Part shown: piece by piece, positions 5,925-7,162 of the stretch
Layout: the number at the start of each line of letters is the position of its first letter
How positions within the stretch are numbered: the stretch's first letter is position 1
Assembly: GCA_023248505.1 (NCBI GenBank)
Contig: JAHFEM010000089.1
Location: 1 to 7,162 of the forward strand
Source: Nitrospirota bacterium
Lineage (GTDB): Bacteria > Nitrospirota > Nitrospiria > SBBL01 > Manganitrophaceae
Direction of reading: 5' to 3'
DNA: 7,162 nt
Position numbers and translations under genes: made by a program
Notes under the pieces: model-generated
The model's input: the letters and a program-made list of their open reading frames with translations, nothing else
Database searches by the model: none
Told to the model about the DNA's origin: nothing

Positions 5925-7162
5925 TCAATGCTTCGCAGGGACCGCCGTCACCACGGAGAGGGTGAAGACCCCCTCCCCCTCCTGCCAGAGCTTGAACTTC
6001 GCCCCCGCAGGAGCAAAATCACCGAGGTCCCCCGCGAAGAGATCCTCGAGCATCTTCTTCACGAAGTCCTTTCCCATCTGAGAGGCGGCGATTCCCAGCC
6101 CCTGCGCCTGCGCCTGTTTAATATTTCCAAACTCCAACTCCTTGCTTCCGCCGAACTCCGCCGGGAGGGCGAATCCCTCGAAGACAATCCGGGCGCTGTT
6201 CAACGGCTCAATGAGAAAGATCAGCGTTTTGGCCACCAGATCCATTTCAAGGATCTGCGGCTCCAGTTGAGCGCTGTCCGGCTGAGGGAACTCGCGGAGG
6301 GTCTCATAGAGCTTCACCTTTGCATCGTTCATCATCAAAAGCGGCCCCAACTCCCTGAGCTTTTTATAGATATCGATATCCCCCGCCAGCTTTTTCGCCG
6401 ATTCGATCACCTTGATGTGCATCATCGGCAGGTCAAACCGCTCCAACACCGGCCGCCGGCTCTTCTCATCAACGCGGAGCCAGCGAAGCAGACGGACTTT
6501 GAGGCTCGGGATCTCGGAAAAAAGTTTATCGGCCAGCTTCGCCTGAATGTCGGCATGCAGCCCCTTCCCGTCGAGGAGTTTTTCCATCTCGGCTTCGACC
6601 TCCACGTCGGGAACAAAGCCGGAGATGGCATCGATGGTCGTCTTCTGCGCCTCCAACCGAATCCCGGTGAAGTTCACCTTGACCATTTTGATCAGCTCCG
6701 CGCGGGTTTCGGGGGTTTTGAAGGTTCCGATTAAGCCGACGACGTTCTGCTTTTGGAGCTCATCTTGGACCCGGTGCATCAATTCAAAGAGCCTGGCAAG
6801 ACGATCTGCGTTGGTCGGAAGATACCGGATCCCCTCCCGCGCCTGGTCTTTATCGACGGCGACGGTCGAGGCCAGCCGCGACTGATAAAGGTTGAAAACC
6901 GCTTCCCAGACTTCGTTTTCAAGCGGAAGGGAGCTCTTCTCTTTGCGGGCCACCTTCGCGCGGGAGGCAAGGGCCATCGCCGCCTCTTTTCGAATATTCT
7001 CGCTCGGGCTCTTCAGCCCGGCGAGCAGGACGCGAACGACCGCCTCGGTGCTCGGATAGCCGACCACCGGCCCCTCTTTCGGAAGGTTCTGGATGAGGGC
7101 TCTCATGATGTGGATCGCCGTATCGTCATCCTGGGTCGTTTCAGAGCCGGCCAAGAGCGTTT
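5925..7162 (-). CDS. Unrecognised helical (HEAT-like) repeat protein, N-terminus cut
   Basis: The frame is open to the right edge, giving 411 visible residues that include the C-terminus. I see no signal peptide, membrane segment or good start at the visible beginning, so the N-terminus probably lies outside the window. The protein is acidic and basic helix-rich. A HEAT-like pair of helices (AVVRVLLAGLKSPSENIRKEAAMALASR in two parts) sits near visible residues 42-70. Similar amphipathic helices continue through the middle. The last ~110 residues look different, with a predicted alpha/beta tail (VFEGFALPAEFGG, KLWQEGEGVFTLSV). I do not recognise the family; HEAT-type solenoids generally bind other proteins. 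An intrinsic terminator follows the stop codon. Base composition matches the neighbouring genes. Confidence 0.7.
   Translation of the reverse strand, partial: TLLAGSETTQDDDTAIHIMRALIQNLPKEGPVVGYPSTEAVVRVLLAGLKSPSENIRKEAAMALASRAKVARKEKSSLPLENEVWEAVFNLYQSRLASTVAVDKDQAREGIRYLPTNADRLARLFELMHRVQDELQKQNVVGLIGTFKTPETRAELIKMVKVNFTGIRLEAQKTTIDAISGFVPDVEVEAEMEKLLDGKGLHADIQAKLADKLFSEIPSLKVRLLRWLRVDEKSRRPVLERFDLPMMHIKVIESAKKLAGDIDIYKKLRELGPLLMMNDAKVKLYETLREFPQPDSAQLEPQILEMDLVAKTLIFLIEPLNSARIVFEGFALPAEFGGSKELEFGNIKQAQAQGLGIAASQMGKDFVKKMLEDLFAGDLGDFAPAGAKFKLWQEGEGVFTLSVVTAVPAKH

Noticed and set aside
5928..6734. 268-codon open frame on the plus strand
   Set aside because: It is antisense to the helical-repeat gene, lacks a ribosome-binding site and has no recognisable domain.

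Overview
The window looks like chromosomal DNA of a Gram-negative, fairly GC-rich bacterium. It encodes a lipoprotein signal peptide with a lipobox, a signal-peptide-bearing beta-barrel of outer-membrane type, sigma70-like promoters and GGAGG ribosome-binding sites. The most lineage-suggestive feature is a pair of GEMM-I type second-messenger riboswitches. Such elements are abundant in Geobacter-like Desulfobacterota and related metal-active lineages; Nitrospirota would also fit. The sequence alone does not settle the phylum.

Layout. Positions 1-982 hold no convincing protein gene and are mainly regulatory. A strong sigma70-type promoter on the minus strand (539-567) fires leftwards into a leader of more than 500 nt. 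The leader contains two consecutive GEMM-I (cyclic-dinucleotide) riboswitch aptamers (496-409 and 308-194). Each runs straight into its own intrinsic terminator (420-386 and 205-171). Further stable hairpins follow up to the left edge, and the controlled gene lies beyond position 1. Both aptamers carry A where the c-di-GMP class carries G20, the change known to shift GEMM-I riboswitches towards 3',3'-cGAMP. Differences between the two copies keep base pairing only in the minus-strand RNA, which independently supports the assignment.

Positions 895-3006 read rightwards: an extended -10 promoter, an NfuA-type Fe-S carrier gene (983-1600) and, 149 bp on, an ATP-grasp carboxylate-amine ligase-like gene (1750-3006).

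From 3152 to the right edge everything reads leftwards. In transcription order there is the C-terminal part of an unrecognised helical-repeat protein (edge to 5925) with an intrinsic terminator. Next comes a promoter driving a single-domain rhodanese (5683-5288), followed 37 bp on by a lipoprotein with a seven-bladed WD40 propeller that starts at TTG (5250-4159). After a 314-bp gap with a GC-rich palindrome comes a small outer-membrane beta-barrel protein (3844-3152), convergent with the ATP-grasp gene.

The rhodanese and WD40 lipoprotein probably form an operon. Functional links between the remaining genes are not evident. The tandem riboswitch leader is the part most worth following up; the identity of the gene left of position 1 would be the most informative missing fact.
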